The notes: a model not told the origin generated them from the letters alone. Shown: positions 23,504 to 32,531, counted from the stretch's first letter. The stretch: DNA of 64,000 bases from Pseudarthrobacter sp. ATCC 49987 (GCF_009928425.1 NZ_JAABNS010000001.1:310001-374000); one strand, 5' to 3'. Program-made: numbers and translations.

Positions 23504-24727
23504 ATGACATACCTGCCGGGGCTCGCAAAGACCGCACTGCCAACGACGGTGGTGTGGGATCCCGCCATGACGGCCTACAACTTCGGCCACAGCCACCCGA
23601 TGGCCCCGGAGCGGATGGAACTCACCGCCAGGCTGGCCGGAAGCCTCGGTCTGCTGGATCTGGAGCACGTCACGGTTTCGGCCCCGGACGTCGCCAGCGA
23701 CGCGGAGCTGAGCACCGTCCACAGCCCGGAGTTCGTCGCCGCCGTGCGGCGCGTGAGCGCGGATCCCGGGACCCCGGACCTGGAGCGCGGCCTCGGCACC
23801 GAGGATGACCCGGCATTCGCCGGCATGCACGAGGCCAGTGCCAGGCTGGCCGGCGGCTCGCTGCTGGCCGCCGCCGCCATCCTGGACGGCAGCGCCGTCC
23901 GGGCGGTGAACTTCGGCGGGGGCATGCACCATGCGGCCCGCGAACGCGCGAGCGGCTTCTGCATCTACAACGACGCCGCCCTCGCCATCCAGCGGCTGCT
24001 CGACGGCGGCATGCAGCGTGTCGTGTACATCGACATCGACGCCCACCACGGCGACGGAACGCAGAGCATTTTCTGGGACGATCCGCGGGTCCTGACGATT
24101 TCCCTGCACGAGACGGGGCTGACCCTGTTCCCGGGCACGGGCTACGCCAACGAGATCGGCGGCCCCAACGCCCAGGGCAGCGCCGTGAACGTGGCACTGC
24201 CGGCCGGCACCGGCGACGGCGGCTGGCTCCGCGCCTTCCATGCCGTCGTACCGCAGCTCGTGGGGGCCTTCGAACCCGAGGTCATCGTGAGCCAGCACGG
24301 CTGCGACTCCCACCGGCTGGACCCGCTCACCCACCTGAACATCAGCGTCGACGGCCAGCGGGAGGCCGCCACCGCCATCGGCAACCTCGCCGCCCGCTAC
24401 TGCGACAACCGCTGGATCTCCACCGGCGGAGGGGGCTACAACGTCATCACCGTGGTGCCGAGGTCGTGGAGCCACCTGATCGCGATCGCTGCCGGGCGCC
24501 CCGTCCCGTTGCGCACCCCCGTGCCGGAGGACTGGCGCAGCTATGTGAAGGAAAAATACGGGGCCAAGTACGGCGTCGACGCACCGGAGATGATGGGCGA
24601 CGACGTCGACCTCTGGTGGCGCTCGTGGGAAGTCGGCTTCGACCCGAACGATGAAGTGGACCGGACGGTCATGGCCACCCGCAAGGAAGTTTTCCCGCTC
24701 TACGGGCTGGACCCCTGGTTCGACTAG
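23504..24727 (+). CDS. acuC: Acetoin utilization protein AcuC, histone-deacetylase family
   Basis: 407 residues. The class I deacetylase core is intact: FGGGMHHAARERASGFCIYND (catalytic His pair), YIDIDAHHGDGTQ (zinc Asp and His), VSQHGCDSHRLDPLTHL (zinc Asp) and STGGGGYN. AcuC deacetylates lysine, typically acetyl-CoA synthetase. The ATG at 23504 is preferred over the overlapping TTG 23501, because TAGCCT (23491-23496) lies seven bases upstream, a leaderless start. Confidence 0.9.
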   Translation: MTYLPGLAKTALPTTVVWDPAMTAYNFGHSHPMAPERMELTARLAGSLGLLDLEHVTVSAPDVASDAELSTVHSPEFVAAVRRVSADPGTPDLERGLGTEDDPAFAGMHEASARLAGGSLLAAAAILDGSAVRAVNFGGGMHHAARERASGFCIYNDAALAIQRLLDGGMQRVVYIDIDAHHGDGTQSIFWDDPRVLTISLHETGLTLFPGTGYANEIGGPNAQGSAVNVALPAGTGDGGWLRAFHAVVPQLVGAFEPEVIVSQHGCDSHRLDPLTHLNISVDGQREAATAIGNLAARYCDNRWISTGGGGYNVITVVPRSWSHLIAIAAGRPVPLRTPVPEDWRSYVKEKYGAKYGVDAPEMMGDDVDLWWRSWEVGFDPNDEVDRTVMATRKEVFPLYGLDPWFD

Positions 24728-24749
24728 TTAGCCGGCCGTTGCGGCTAAC
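24727..24749. terminator. Bidirectional hairpin containing both stop codons
   Basis: GTTAGCCG (24727-24734), a seven-base loop, then CGGCTAAC (24742-24749): eight perfect base pairs. The last base of the acuC TAG and the whole TAG of the convergent membrane gene lie in the hairpin, so the two transcripts end in the same element. Confidence 0.65.
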
Positions 24750-25254
24750 CTGCGGACGGCTGGGGACCGGGCTTTTCGGTCTGGAACACGACCCCCGCCG
24801 CGCCGATGATCCAGCCCAGCAGCGAGAGCGAGAACGCCCCGATCAAGTCGGTGGACGCGGTGCCCTTAACGAGCCACACACCGAGTACCAGCATCCCGAT
24901 CACGAGATACACCATCAAGGCCGTGATGACCCGGCCGGACAGTTTTGTGGTGATCCCGCCGGCGTCGAAGATGCCTTCGCTGGCCTGTCCGGCGGACCCC
25001 CCGCCGCCGGCCTGTTCCTCCCGGCGCACCTCGGCCATGGTGAAGCCGAGCGCGGAGGCCGTCAGCGAGCTCAGCGACGTGGACAGCGCCCCGGCGGCAC
25101 AAACGACGGCGCCGTTCAGCTTGGGCGGCGTGCCCGGGATCTCCGGGATGAACACCCAGACCTGGATCAGCACGTTGCCCCAGACGATCACGAAGAGGGC
25201 CAGGAACACGGCAGCGATGATGTTGAACAGCTGTTTCCGGAAGATGTCGCCCAT
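24745..25254 (-). CDS. Conserved membrane protein, unknown function
   Basis: 169 residues from ATG 25254 (AGGAG ten bases upstream). Four membrane segments: FNIIAAVFLALFVIVWGNVL (9-29), around LNGAVVCAAGALSTSL, ITALMVYLVIGMLVLGVWLV and LIGAFSLSLLGWIIGAAGVV. A Gly-rich, charged cytoplasmic loop (REEQAGGGGSAGQ) lies between helices 2 and 3. I do not recognise the family. It converges on acuC with an 18-base gap. Confidence 0.7.
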   Translation of the reverse strand: MGDIFRKQLFNIIAAVFLALFVIVWGNVLIQVWVFIPEIPGTPPKLNGAVVCAAGALSTSLSSLTASALGFTMAEVRREEQAGGGGSAGQASEGIFDAGGITTKLSGRVITALMVYLVIGMLVLGVWLVKGTASTDLIGAFSLSLLGWIIGAAGVVFQTEKPGPQPSAG

Positions 25255-25415
25255 GGTTGTGCACTCCTCTGCGTCGGCAGGCTGCGGCCCCCCCGCCGGG
25301 CAGGCGGTGGGTCCCGTTCTAGCACCGCGCCGGGCACGGGGCAATGCCCGGCGCATACAGTCAGGGCCGCAATTAGTGGATGCCATCCGGCGTATATGTC
25401 GCTAGTGTGGAGGGC

Positions 25416-25988
25416 ATGGTGACAGACGACGTATTTGCCGTCATTGCTGAGGCAACCCGGCGTGACATTCTGGTATCCCTCCGCAAGGGGGACAAAGCAG
25501 TGGGGGAGCTGGTCCAGGAGCTCGAGGCCAGCCAGCCCACCATTTCCAAGCATCTGAAAGTGCTCCGCGAAGCGGACCTGGTGAGCATGCGGGCCCAGGG
25601 CCAGAAGCGCTACTACACGCTCAACCCCAAGCCGCTGGCCGGGATCATCAACTGGCTGGAGACGTTCGACGTCGGCGGTGCCGCGACAGCCGAACCTTCA
25701 CCGGCGCAGACGGCCGAACCCCGGCTCCAGCCCGTCCCGGACACGCTGGCCGCAGCGGCCACCGCGAACTCGTCGGATGCCACGGCGCCTGCGGTCCCGG
25801 CGTCGCAGCCTGCCGCGGTGCTCGCCGGCCGGCCTGCCGGCAGCCCGCTGAGCCCCGCCGTCGTCCTCCCGGTCGGCACGGCAGGCGAGGACAAGATGCC
25901 ACAGCAGATCGGCCGTACCGTCGGCCGCGCCGCGACCCGGGCCGCTGATCTCCTGGCCAGCCTGCCGAAGTTCGGCCGCAAGAAGTAG
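25416..25988 (+). CDS. ArsR-family winged-helix regulator with long Ala/Pro-rich tail
   Basis: 190 residues. The first about 80 residues form an ArsR HTH: FAVIAEATRRDILVSLRKGD and ELEASQPTISKHLKVLREADLV (recognition helix), then the wing RAQGQKRYYTLN. Residues about 90-165 are Ala/Pro/Thr-rich and probably disordered; a basic helix ends the protein (ATRAADLLASLPKFGRKK). No metal ligands are visible. ATG 25416 is seven bases after TAGTGT, and GGAGGG also precedes it. Target unknown. Confidence 0.8.
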   Translation: MVTDDVFAVIAEATRRDILVSLRKGDKAVGELVQELEASQPTISKHLKVLREADLVSMRAQGQKRYYTLNPKPLAGIINWLETFDVGGAATAEPSPAQTAEPRLQPVPDTLAAAATANSSDATAPAVPASQPAAVLAGRPAGSPLSPAVVLPVGTAGEDKMPQQIGRTVGRAATRAADLLASLPKFGRKK

Positions 25989-26120
25989 CGACGCCCCGGC
26001 CCGAGCGCCTGTTCCCGTCATACGGTGGCGCCCACCGGCTCTCGAATAGAAATCCCGCCCCGCCCGGTGCAACCATGGAAAGGCTTGTTTGCTGCGCCCG
26101 ATGAGTGGCGCCAAGGTTGA

Positions 26121-27467
<1,347 letters not shown>

Positions 27468-27496
27468 GACTGGACTTCCGCGCCGCGCGCCGAGCC

Positions 27497-27551
27497 GAGT
27501 CGGCAGTTCGCGGCAAAGTTCCGGACGAACATTGCCCCGGACTGCCAACTC
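27497..27551. terminator. 55-base near-perfect palindrome between convergent gdhA and lldD
   Basis: GAGTCGGCAGTTCG (27497-27510) pairs with CGGACTGCCAACTC (27538-27551); inside, GGCAA pairs with TTGCC and GTTC with GAAC around a five-base loop. In total about 22 pairs with three mismatches and one wobble. It lies 30 bases after gdhA and 14 bases before the lldD stop, so it can serve both strands. There is no T-run; it may instead be an interspersed repeat. Confidence 0.6.
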
Positions 27552-27564
27552 GCGGACCTGCGGG

Positions 27565-28893
27565 CTACTTCTTGAGCAGCCGCACGTGGTCCGGCGTCAG
27601 CTCCGAGATCCGGCTGACGCCCAGCAGGGCCATGGTGCGGAGCATGTCCTTTTCCAGGATCTCGATGGCCCGGTCCACGCCGGCCCGTCCGCCGGCCATC
27701 AGCCCGTAGAGGTAGGCGCGGCCGATCAGCGTGAAGTCGGCGCCCAGGGCCAGGGCCGCGATGATGTCCGCGCCGCCCATGATGCCGGTGTCCAGGATGA
27801 TGGCCGCGTCGCTGTTGTCCGCCTTGAGCGCCGCCGAGACCTCCGGGAGCAGGTGGAACGGAATCGGGGCGCGGTCCAGCTGGCGTCCGCCGTGGTTGGA
27901 CAGCACCACACCGTCGGCGCCGTGGTCGACCACTTTGCGGGCGTCCTCGACGGTCTGGATGCCCTTGACGACGAGCTTGCCTTTCCACGTGTCCCGCAGC
28001 CAGTCGAGGTCCTCGAACGTGAGCGTCGGGTCAAACATGGAGTTGATCAGGTCCGCCACGGTTCCGGTGTAGCGCGAGAGCGAGGCGAAGGTCAGTGGCT
28101 CGTGGGTGAGGAAGTTGAACCACCACGCCGGCCGGTAGGAGGCGTCCAGGACGGTCTTGAGCGTCAGGGCCGGCGGGATGGTCATGCCGTTGCGGACGTC
28201 GCGGAGCCTGGCCCCGGCGACGGCGGTGTCCACGGTGACCATGAGGGTGTCGTTGCCTGCCTTGGCCGCGCGCTCGATCAGCTCCAGCGAGCGGTCCCGG
28301 TCCGTCCACAGGTAGAGCTGGAACCAGTTCCGGCCGTCCGGGGCGGCAGCGGCCACGTCCTCGATGGAGGCCGTGCCCATCGTGGAAAGCGTGTACGGGA
28401 TGCCGGCGGCCGCAGCGGCCTGGGAGCCGGCGTATTCGCCCTCGGACTGCATCATCCGGGTGAAGCCCGTGGGCGCGATGCCCACCGGCAGCCGGGAGGG
28501 CTTGCCCAGGATCTGCGTGCCGAGGTCCACCCGGGAGACATCGCGCAGGATGCCGGGGCGGAACTCGATGTCCAGGAAGGCCTGGCGGGCGCGTCGCAGC
28601 GTGATCTCGGCTTCGGCTGCGCCGTCGGTGTAGTCGAACGGTGCCTGCGGTGTGCGGCGCTTTGCCATGTCCCGGAGGTCCCAGATGGTGCTGGCCTGGC
28701 GCAGCCTGGCGGCCCGGCTGAATTCGGGCTTTTTGAACTGCATCAGCGGGGCGAGGTCCGAGTACTTGGGGACGCGGCGCTTGAGGGCTGCGGGAATGAT
28801 CCCCGGGGTGGCCGCGGCGGGGCGGGTGCCCGCGCCGGTGTCTTCTGGCTGGGTGGGCGACTCGGGGTTGCCGGGCTCGATTGTCTGCGTCAT
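27565..28893 (-). CDS. lldD: FMN-dependent L-lactate dehydrogenase / alpha-hydroxy-acid oxidase
   Basis: 442 residues. FMN-binding TIM barrel with [13 protein letters not shown], the active-site [12 protein letters not shown] (catalytic His and Arg) and [19 protein letters not shown] (phosphate site). It oxidises L-lactate to pyruvate at the inner face of the membrane, passing electrons to quinone. About 40 residues of Pro/Thr-rich N-terminus are extra. GGAGG precedes the ATG. The divergent GntR gene and the two operators at 28975-29013 indicate lactate control; another 2-hydroxy acid is possible. Confidence 0.88.
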   Translation of the reverse strand: MTQTIEPGNPESPTQPEDTGAGTRPAAATPGIIPAALKRRVPKYSDLAPLMQFKKPEFSRAARLRQASTIWDLRDMAKRRTPQAPFDYTDGAAEAEITLRRARQAFLDIEFRPGILRDVSRVDLGTQILGKPSRLPVGIAPTGFTRMMQSEGEYAGSQAAAAAGIPYTLSTMGTASIEDVAAAAPDGRNWFQLYLWTDRDRSLELIERAAKAGNDTLMVTVDTAVAGARLRDVRNGMTIPPALTLKTVLDASYRPAWWFNFLTHEPLTFASLSRYTGTVADLINSMFDPTLTFEDLDWLRDTWKGKLVVKGIQTVEDARKVVDHGADGVVLSNHGGRQLDRAPIPFHLLPEVSAALKADNSDAAIILDTGIMGGADIIAALALGADFTLIGRAYLYGLMAGGRAGVDRAIEILEKDMLRTMALLGVSRISELTPDHVRLLKK

Positions 28894-28974
28894 TGCTGCC
28901 TCCGGGCAGGGTCTCGTGTTCCTGGATGTCGGGATCCCCGCCGGGCTGCAACCTAAAGCTCAGCCACCGGGGAG

Positions 28975-28989
28975 TGTGGTCCAACCACA
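28975..28989. promoter_or_regulatory. GntR/LldR operator 1
   Basis: Palindrome TGTGGTCCAACCACA, matching the TGGTC-NN-ACCA type bound by FadR/LldR-family GntR proteins. It lies 17-20 bases upstream of a possible lldD -10 (TAGGTT, 28955-28950 on the minus strand), so it overlaps the lldD -35. Confidence 0.8.
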
Positions 28990-28998
28990 GTGTAGGCG

Positions 28999-29013
28999 TG
29001 TGGTCCAACCACA
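28999..29013. promoter_or_regulatory. GntR/LldR operator 2
   Basis: A second identical TGTGGTCCAACCACA, 24 bases centre to centre from operator 1. It covers the -35 position of the regulator's own promoter (TAGGAT at 29019-29024), which implies autoregulation. A third half-site-like TGGACCA follows at 29025-29031. Confidence 0.8.
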
Positions 29014-29030
29014 TCAAGTAGGATTGGACC

Positions 29031-29720
29031 ATGCGTACCCACCAGCTTGTCCTGCAGTGGATCGAGGGCCAGCTCTCCAGCGGCCAGCTTGCCCTGGGTG
29101 GACGGCTCCCGGCCGAGCGGACTCTCGCCGAGCAGCTCCAGGTCTCCCGGACGTCCGTGCGCGAGGCCATTCGGGTCCTTGAGGCCATGGGAGTGCTCCG
29201 GGCGGGGGTGGGCTCGGGCCCGGAGGCGGGGACCGTCGTCATCGCCGACCCGACCGCGGCGCTGGGCTCAGCGCTTCGGCTGCACGTCGCCACCTCGCAC
29301 CTGCCCGTCAAGGACATCGTGGAGACGCGCGTGCTGCTGGAATCCTGGGCCGCTTCCCGGGCAAGCCCGGAGTCGCCGGCGCTCGCCGAGGCGGCCCGGC
29401 TGCTGGAGCACATGGACACCTGCGCCGAGACGGAGAAGTTCCTGGCCCTGGATGTGCGGTTCCACCTGGCGCTGGCGGGTGCCGCGGGCAACGCCGTGGT
29501 CAGCGCCATGATGGGCTCACTGCGCGAAGCCATCCAGGACTATGCCGGCCGGCTGACCGGAAACCTCCCCGACTGGGACGCCACGGCGGCGCGGCTCCGT
29601 ACCGAACACCGGGACATCCTGGCGGCCATCACCAGCGGCGACGGCGGCCGCGCGGCGCAACTCGTTGCCGACCACATCGAGGGCTACTACGCGGAGGCCG
29701 GCGTGGGGTCCGGGGCCTGA
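29031..29720 (+). CDS. GntR family (FadR/LldR subfamily) regulator
   Basis: 229 residues. N-terminal winged helix (RLPAERTLAEQLQVSRTSVREAIRVLEAMGVL, given in part) and an all-helical FCD effector domain with the metal-ligand pattern D...H (LDVRFHLALAGAAGN) and two later His (RTEHRDIL and VADHIEGYY). It divergently controls lldD; lactate or a similar acid is the likely effector. ATG 29031 comes six bases after TAGGAT, so the mRNA should be leaderless. Confidence 0.9.
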   Translation: MRTHQLVLQWIEGQLSSGQLALGGRLPAERTLAEQLQVSRTSVREAIRVLEAMGVLRAGVGSGPEAGTVVIADPTAALGSALRLHVATSHLPVKDIVETRVLLESWAASRASPESPALAEAARLLEHMDTCAETEKFLALDVRFHLALAGAAGNAVVSAMMGSLREAIQDYAGRLTGNLPDWDATAARLRTEHRDILAAITSGDGGRAAQLVADHIEGYYAEAGVGSGA

Positions 29721-29792
29721 TCCTACACCTGGTCACCCGGCTAATACTTCAGCTGATCCGTCGCCCAGAGCCGGATTGTTACGTCCCGGATT

Positions 29793-29822
29793 TTGCCGCG
29801 GCTGCGGTCCGCGGGCTATCGT
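29793..29822 (+). promoter_or_regulatory. Promoter of the aroG leader
   Basis: TTGCCG (29793-29798), an 18-base spacer, then TATCGT (29817-29822). The leader-peptide ATG follows after six bases, so the attenuator transcript begins at or beside its own start codon. Confidence 0.65.
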
Positions 29823-29828
29823 CGAGCT

Positions 29829-29888
29829 ATGACTAACCGTTGGTATGCGTATTTTTCGTTGGCTCTGGAGGGGCCCGCGTCTAACTGA
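29829..29888 (+). CDS. Aromatic amino acid leader peptide (attenuator of DAHP synthase)
   Basis: A 19-codon frame reading MTNRWYAYFSLALEGPASN and a stop. Trp, Tyr, Tyr and Phe stand at codons 5, 6, 8 and 9, just ahead of a strong RNA stem, and the next gene makes the first enzyme of aromatic amino acid synthesis. Shortage of charged tRNA-Trp/Tyr/Phe should stall the ribosome on this cluster. No Shine-Dalgarno is present; the -10 box lies six bases upstream, so it is leaderless. Corynebacterium glutamicum is known to have a leader peptide before its DAHP synthase gene, but this one is not the same sequence. Confidence 0.85.
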   Translation: MTNRWYAYFSLALEGPASN

Positions 29889-29950
29889 CACGCATCCAAC
29901 CTTCCTTCAGAGCCAACAGGGCAGAGATCATTCTCTGCCCTTCGCCATTT
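29859..29950 (+). promoter_or_regulatory. Ribosome-mediated transcription attenuator before aroG
   Basis: A 13-pair stem with one wobble (29859-29871 with 29904-29916: TTGGCTCTG with CAGAGCCAA at its core) begins in the leader-peptide codons. A separate perfect terminator stem, AGGGCAGAG-ATCATT-CTCTGCCCT (29918-29941), is followed by TTCGCCATTT. The CAGAG and CTCTG segments recur in both stems, so alternative pairing is possible: a ribosome stalled at the Trp-Tyr-Phe codons would cover the first arm and free CAGAG (29908-29912) to pair with the terminator arm. Confidence 0.8.
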
Positions 29951-30002
29951 CACGGCGGGTTCTGATCAGGGCCCGCTCCGCACCCCGGAACAGGACCCGC
30001 AC

Positions 30003-31115
30003 ATGAGCATCGAAGCAGCCCCCGAATCCCAGCAGTCCACCTCTAACCTGCGCGTCAGCGAGTTCACCCCGCTGCCGACCCCGCAGGACATCGCCGCGGA
30101 GCTGCCGCTGGACGCCGGCCTGGCCGACGTCGTGGCCCGGGGCCGGGACGAGGTCCGCGTCATCATGGACGGGGTCGATGACCGCTTGCTCGTCATTGTG
30201 GGCCCCTGCTCCATCCACGATCCCAAGGCCGGCCTCGAGTACGCCCGCCGGCTGGTCAGCCAGGCCGAAAAGCACAAGGAAGACCTGCTGATCGTGATGC
30301 GGGCCTACTTCGAAAAGCCACGCACCACGGTGGGCTGGAAAGGCCTGATCAACGATCCCCGGCTTGATGGCAGCCACGACATCGCTGCCGGGCTGCGTGC
30401 CTCGCGCCGCTTCCTGCAGCAGGTCACCGCGCTGGGCCTGCCCGCCGGCACCGAGTTCCTGGAACCCATCAGCCCGCAGTACATGGCGGACCTTGTCTCC
30501 TGGGGCGCCATCGGTGCCCGCACCACCGAAAGCCAGATCCACCGCCAGCTGGCGTCGGGCCTGTCCATGCCGATCGGGTTCAAGAACGGGACCGACGGCG
30601 ACCTGCAGGTCGCGCTCGACGCGTGCAGCGCCGCCGGGGCAGCCCAGGCGTTCCTGGGGATCGACGGCGAGGGCCGGGCCGCCCTGGTCTCCACCGCAGG
30701 CAACCCTGACACGCACATCATCCTCCGCGGCGGCCGCAAAGGACCCAACTACTCCGCCCCCGACATCGAGGCCACCACCGCCAAGCTCGCCGCCAAGCAG
30801 CTCAACCCGCGGCTGATCGTTGATGCGAGCCACGCCAACAGTGGCAAGAACCACCACCGGCAGGCTGAAGTCGCCTTCGAAATCGGCGCCCAACTCGAGG
30901 GGGGCGGCAGCTCGGCGGGAGCCATCGCCGGCGTCATGCTGGAGAGCTTCCTCGTTGGCGGGGCGCAAAACCTCGATGTCGTCGAGCACGCCGCCGGATC
31001 GGACGAGCTCGTCTACGGCCAGAGCGTGACGGATGCCTGCATGGACTGGGATGTCACGGCATCGGTCCTGGCGCAGCTTGCGGCCTCCGCGCGCGTTCGC
31101 CGTACCCGCGGCTAA
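30003..31115 (+). CDS. aroG: 3-deoxy-7-phosphoheptulonate synthase (DAHP synthase, class I)
   Basis: 370 residues of the AroF/G/H type. VIVGPCSIHDPKAGLEYARR, MRAYFEKPRTTVGWKG, GFKNGTDG and VDASHANSGK hold the PEP, metal and phosphate ligands (Cys, Lys, His, Asp). It condenses PEP and erythrose 4-phosphate, the first step to Trp, Tyr and Phe. AGGA precedes the ATG. It is controlled by the attenuator just upstream; feedback residues cannot be judged by eye. Confidence 0.96.
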   Translation: MSIEAAPESQQSTSNLRVSEFTPLPTPQDIAAELPLDAGLADVVARGRDEVRVIMDGVDDRLLVIVGPCSIHDPKAGLEYARRLVSQAEKHKEDLLIVMRAYFEKPRTTVGWKGLINDPRLDGSHDIAAGLRASRRFLQQVTALGLPAGTEFLEPISPQYMADLVSWGAIGARTTESQIHRQLASGLSMPIGFKNGTDGDLQVALDACSAAGAAQAFLGIDGEGRAALVSTAGNPDTHIILRGGRKGPNYSAPDIEATTAKLAAKQLNPRLIVDASHANSGKNHHRQAEVAFEIGAQLEGGGSSAGAIAGVMLESFLVGGAQNLDVVEHAAGSDELVYGQSVTDACMDWDVTASVLAQLAASARVRRTRG

Positions 31116-31304
31116 GAGCCCCGGCGGTCAGGCGGAGCCGGAGGAAATCCTGCCGGGAGGCCCGGAGATTCCCGCGTAGCTCTTTCACATTGGCACCATC
31201 AGCCCCTAGAGTATCTATCACATGGTTGTTTGATGGCTCAGCATCGGCACACCGCCATGTCGTTCAGATGGGGCTGCCGTTCGCTTGAGTAAAGGAATAG
31301 GGAA

Positions 31305-31517
31305 ATGTCTTCGGAGGCTAACTTCTCCAATGCGCGCTTCTTGACCGTGGCTGAGGTCGCGGATGTGATGCGCGTGTCCAAAATGACCGTGTATCGTCTT
31401 GTTCATTCCGGCGAGATGCCGGCTGTCCGTTTCGGGCGCTCCTACCGGGTGCCGGAAACCGCCGTCGAGCAGTACCTCAAGGGTGCTGTAGTCGACGGGC
31501 ACACGGAAACAGCCTGA
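31305..31517 (+). CDS. Excisionase-type small DNA-binding protein
   Basis: 70 residues with a single MerR-like winged helix: FLTVAEVADVMRVSKMTVYRL then SGEMPAVRFGRSYRVPETAVEQYL. It is not linked to a phage; the same kind of gene stands before bS22 in mycobacteria (the Rv0500A-Rv0500B pair), so it is a chromosomal regulator. AAAGGAA lies about eight bases upstream. Possible promoter: TTTCAC (31183) with TAGAGT (31207-31212), giving a leader near 90 bases. Confidence 0.85.
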   Translation: MSSEANFSNARFLTVAEVADVMRVSKMTVYRLVHSGEMPAVRFGRSYRVPETAVEQYLKGAVVDGHTETA

Positions 31518-31716
31518 TTCTTCGCGTCTTGTACGCCGGAATAACAACCTGCAGGCGCCCAGCGCGGCCTGCGGTCGTGGTGTGCCCCCGTTAGGCGGTA
31601 CCCTGTTAAGGAACGTTTTACGTCATTGTAAGAACCTGTCAGTTGTACAGTCTGCTGCTTAGCCCGCGGACCCTTTCCAACAGGCAGGTACTGCATCTAG
31701 CCGGTAAGGAACTTTC

Positions 31717-31815
31717 GTGGGTTCAGTTATTAAGAAGCGTCGCAAGCGTATGGCCAAGAAGAAGCACCGCAAGCTGCTTCGCAAGACGCGCCACCAGCGT
31801 CGCAATAAGAAGTAG
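31717..31815 (+). CDS. Small ribosomal subunit protein bS22 (32 residues)
   Basis: A GTG-initiated frame of 32 residues that begins MGSVIKKRRKRMAKKKHRK and ends QRRNKK, almost wholly Lys/Arg/His. This is the actinobacterial bS22 (AURKAIP1/COX24-like) peptide seen in mycobacterial ribosome structures. TAAGGA lies seven bases before GTG. It follows the excisionase-type gene, as in mycobacteria, with its own possible promoter (TACCCT near 31597). It is easily missed because of its length. Confidence 0.93.
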   Translation: MGSVIKKRRKRMAKKKHRKLLRKTRHQRRNKK

Positions 31816-31908
31816 AGATACTTCACATCATGTGAATGCCCGTTGCCTTCCAGGCAGCGGGCATTTTCTTTGGCTTCGCGGCGGGTGCGGACGCGCGTGC
31901 GGGCGAGT

Positions 31909-32042
31909 GACGCGCATTCCGGCGGGCGACGCTCCTTCGGACGGGCCACGCGCTTTCGGACCGTCGACTCGCGTTTGCGCCGGCGCTACGCGGATCCGCG
32001 TAGCGCTTGGCAGGAAGCGTAGCGCCCGGCCGAAAGCGCAGC
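31909..32042. repeat. Array of 19-base units in two orientations around a palindrome
   Basis: Four consecutive 19-base units run forward (31909, 31928, 31947, 31966), e.g. GACGCTCCTTCGGACGGGC and CACGCGCTTTCGGACCGTC. A perfect 24-base palindrome centred on GGATCC follows (31983-32006, half-site GCGCTACGCGGA). Two further units then run in the reverse orientation (32005-32023 and 32024-32042). The whole could fold as a large cruciform. Units differ at several positions, so the array is old or diversified. Confidence 0.8.
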
Positions 32043-32531
32043 GGAAAGAGGCTGGCCGGGCAGGCTGGCTGGGGGCGGGTTAGACCGTGGGCCGCGGAAG
32101 CGGGAGAAGCCTCGATAGAGGCCGTCGATCGCCCCTCCGACCGTGGCGGCCTTGAGGCCCAGGATTGCCGCGCGGCGTCCGGAACGGAAATCGTAGACCG
32201 GTCAGTTGTGATCACGGGCGCCGCACCAGCTTCGGAAGGCCGACGGCGGAGAGCTGAGGCGGGCGACGCGCTTTCGGACAGTCGACTCGCGTTTGGGCCG
32301 GCGCTACGCGGATCCGCGTAGCGCTTGGCAGGAAGCGTAGCGCCCGGCTGAACGCGTAGCGGAAAGAGGCAGGCGCGCTGGGGTGCGGGTCAGACCGTGG
32401 GGCCGCGGAAGCGGGAGAAGCCCCGCCAGAGGCCGTAGATCGCCCCTCCGACGGTGGCGGCCTTGAGGCCCAGGGTTGCCGCGCGGCGTCCGGAACGGAA
32501 ATCGTAGACCGGCCAGTTGTGATCACGGGCG
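31948..32531. repeat. Imperfect tandem duplication of about 311-318 bases
   Basis: Copy 1 runs from about 31948 to 32220 and copy 2 from about 32266 to 32531. Each contains two 19-base units, the 24-base palindrome (31983-32006 and 32301-32324), two inverted units, and the 3' end of the HAD phosphatase gene. The offset is 318 at the left end and 311 at the right, so small indels separate the copies. Confidence 0.85.
32080..32220 (-). pseudogene. Degraded duplicate of the HAD phosphatase 3' end
   Basis: On the minus strand this matches the last about 45 codons of the intact gene at 32390-33208 (DFRSGRRAA, GLKAATVGGAI and FSRFRG remain readable). It carries a TGG to TGA change (stop at the Trp of DHNWPV) and loses one G in the final GGGGCC run, so it is not expressed. 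It arose from the tandem duplication and lacks the catalytic part. Confidence 0.85.

Larger units (their letters stand above)
31816..32389. other. 574-base gene-free, repeat-rich island
   Basis: Between bS22 and the HAD phosphatase gene there is no intact gene. The stretch holds a run of 19-base units, two copies of a 24-base perfect palindrome, and a degraded copy of the 3' end of the phosphatase gene, described separately. Open frames across it are products of GC bias and overlap each other on both strands. Confidence 0.8.

Noticed and set aside
31305..31517. Phage excisionase marking an integrated element.
   Set aside because: No integrase, att sites or phage genes nearby, and the gene pairs with bS22 as in mycobacterial chromosomes.
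31909..32042. CRISPR array or integron attC site.
   Set aside because: 19-base units are contiguous and degenerate; there are no spacers, no integrase and no attC core.
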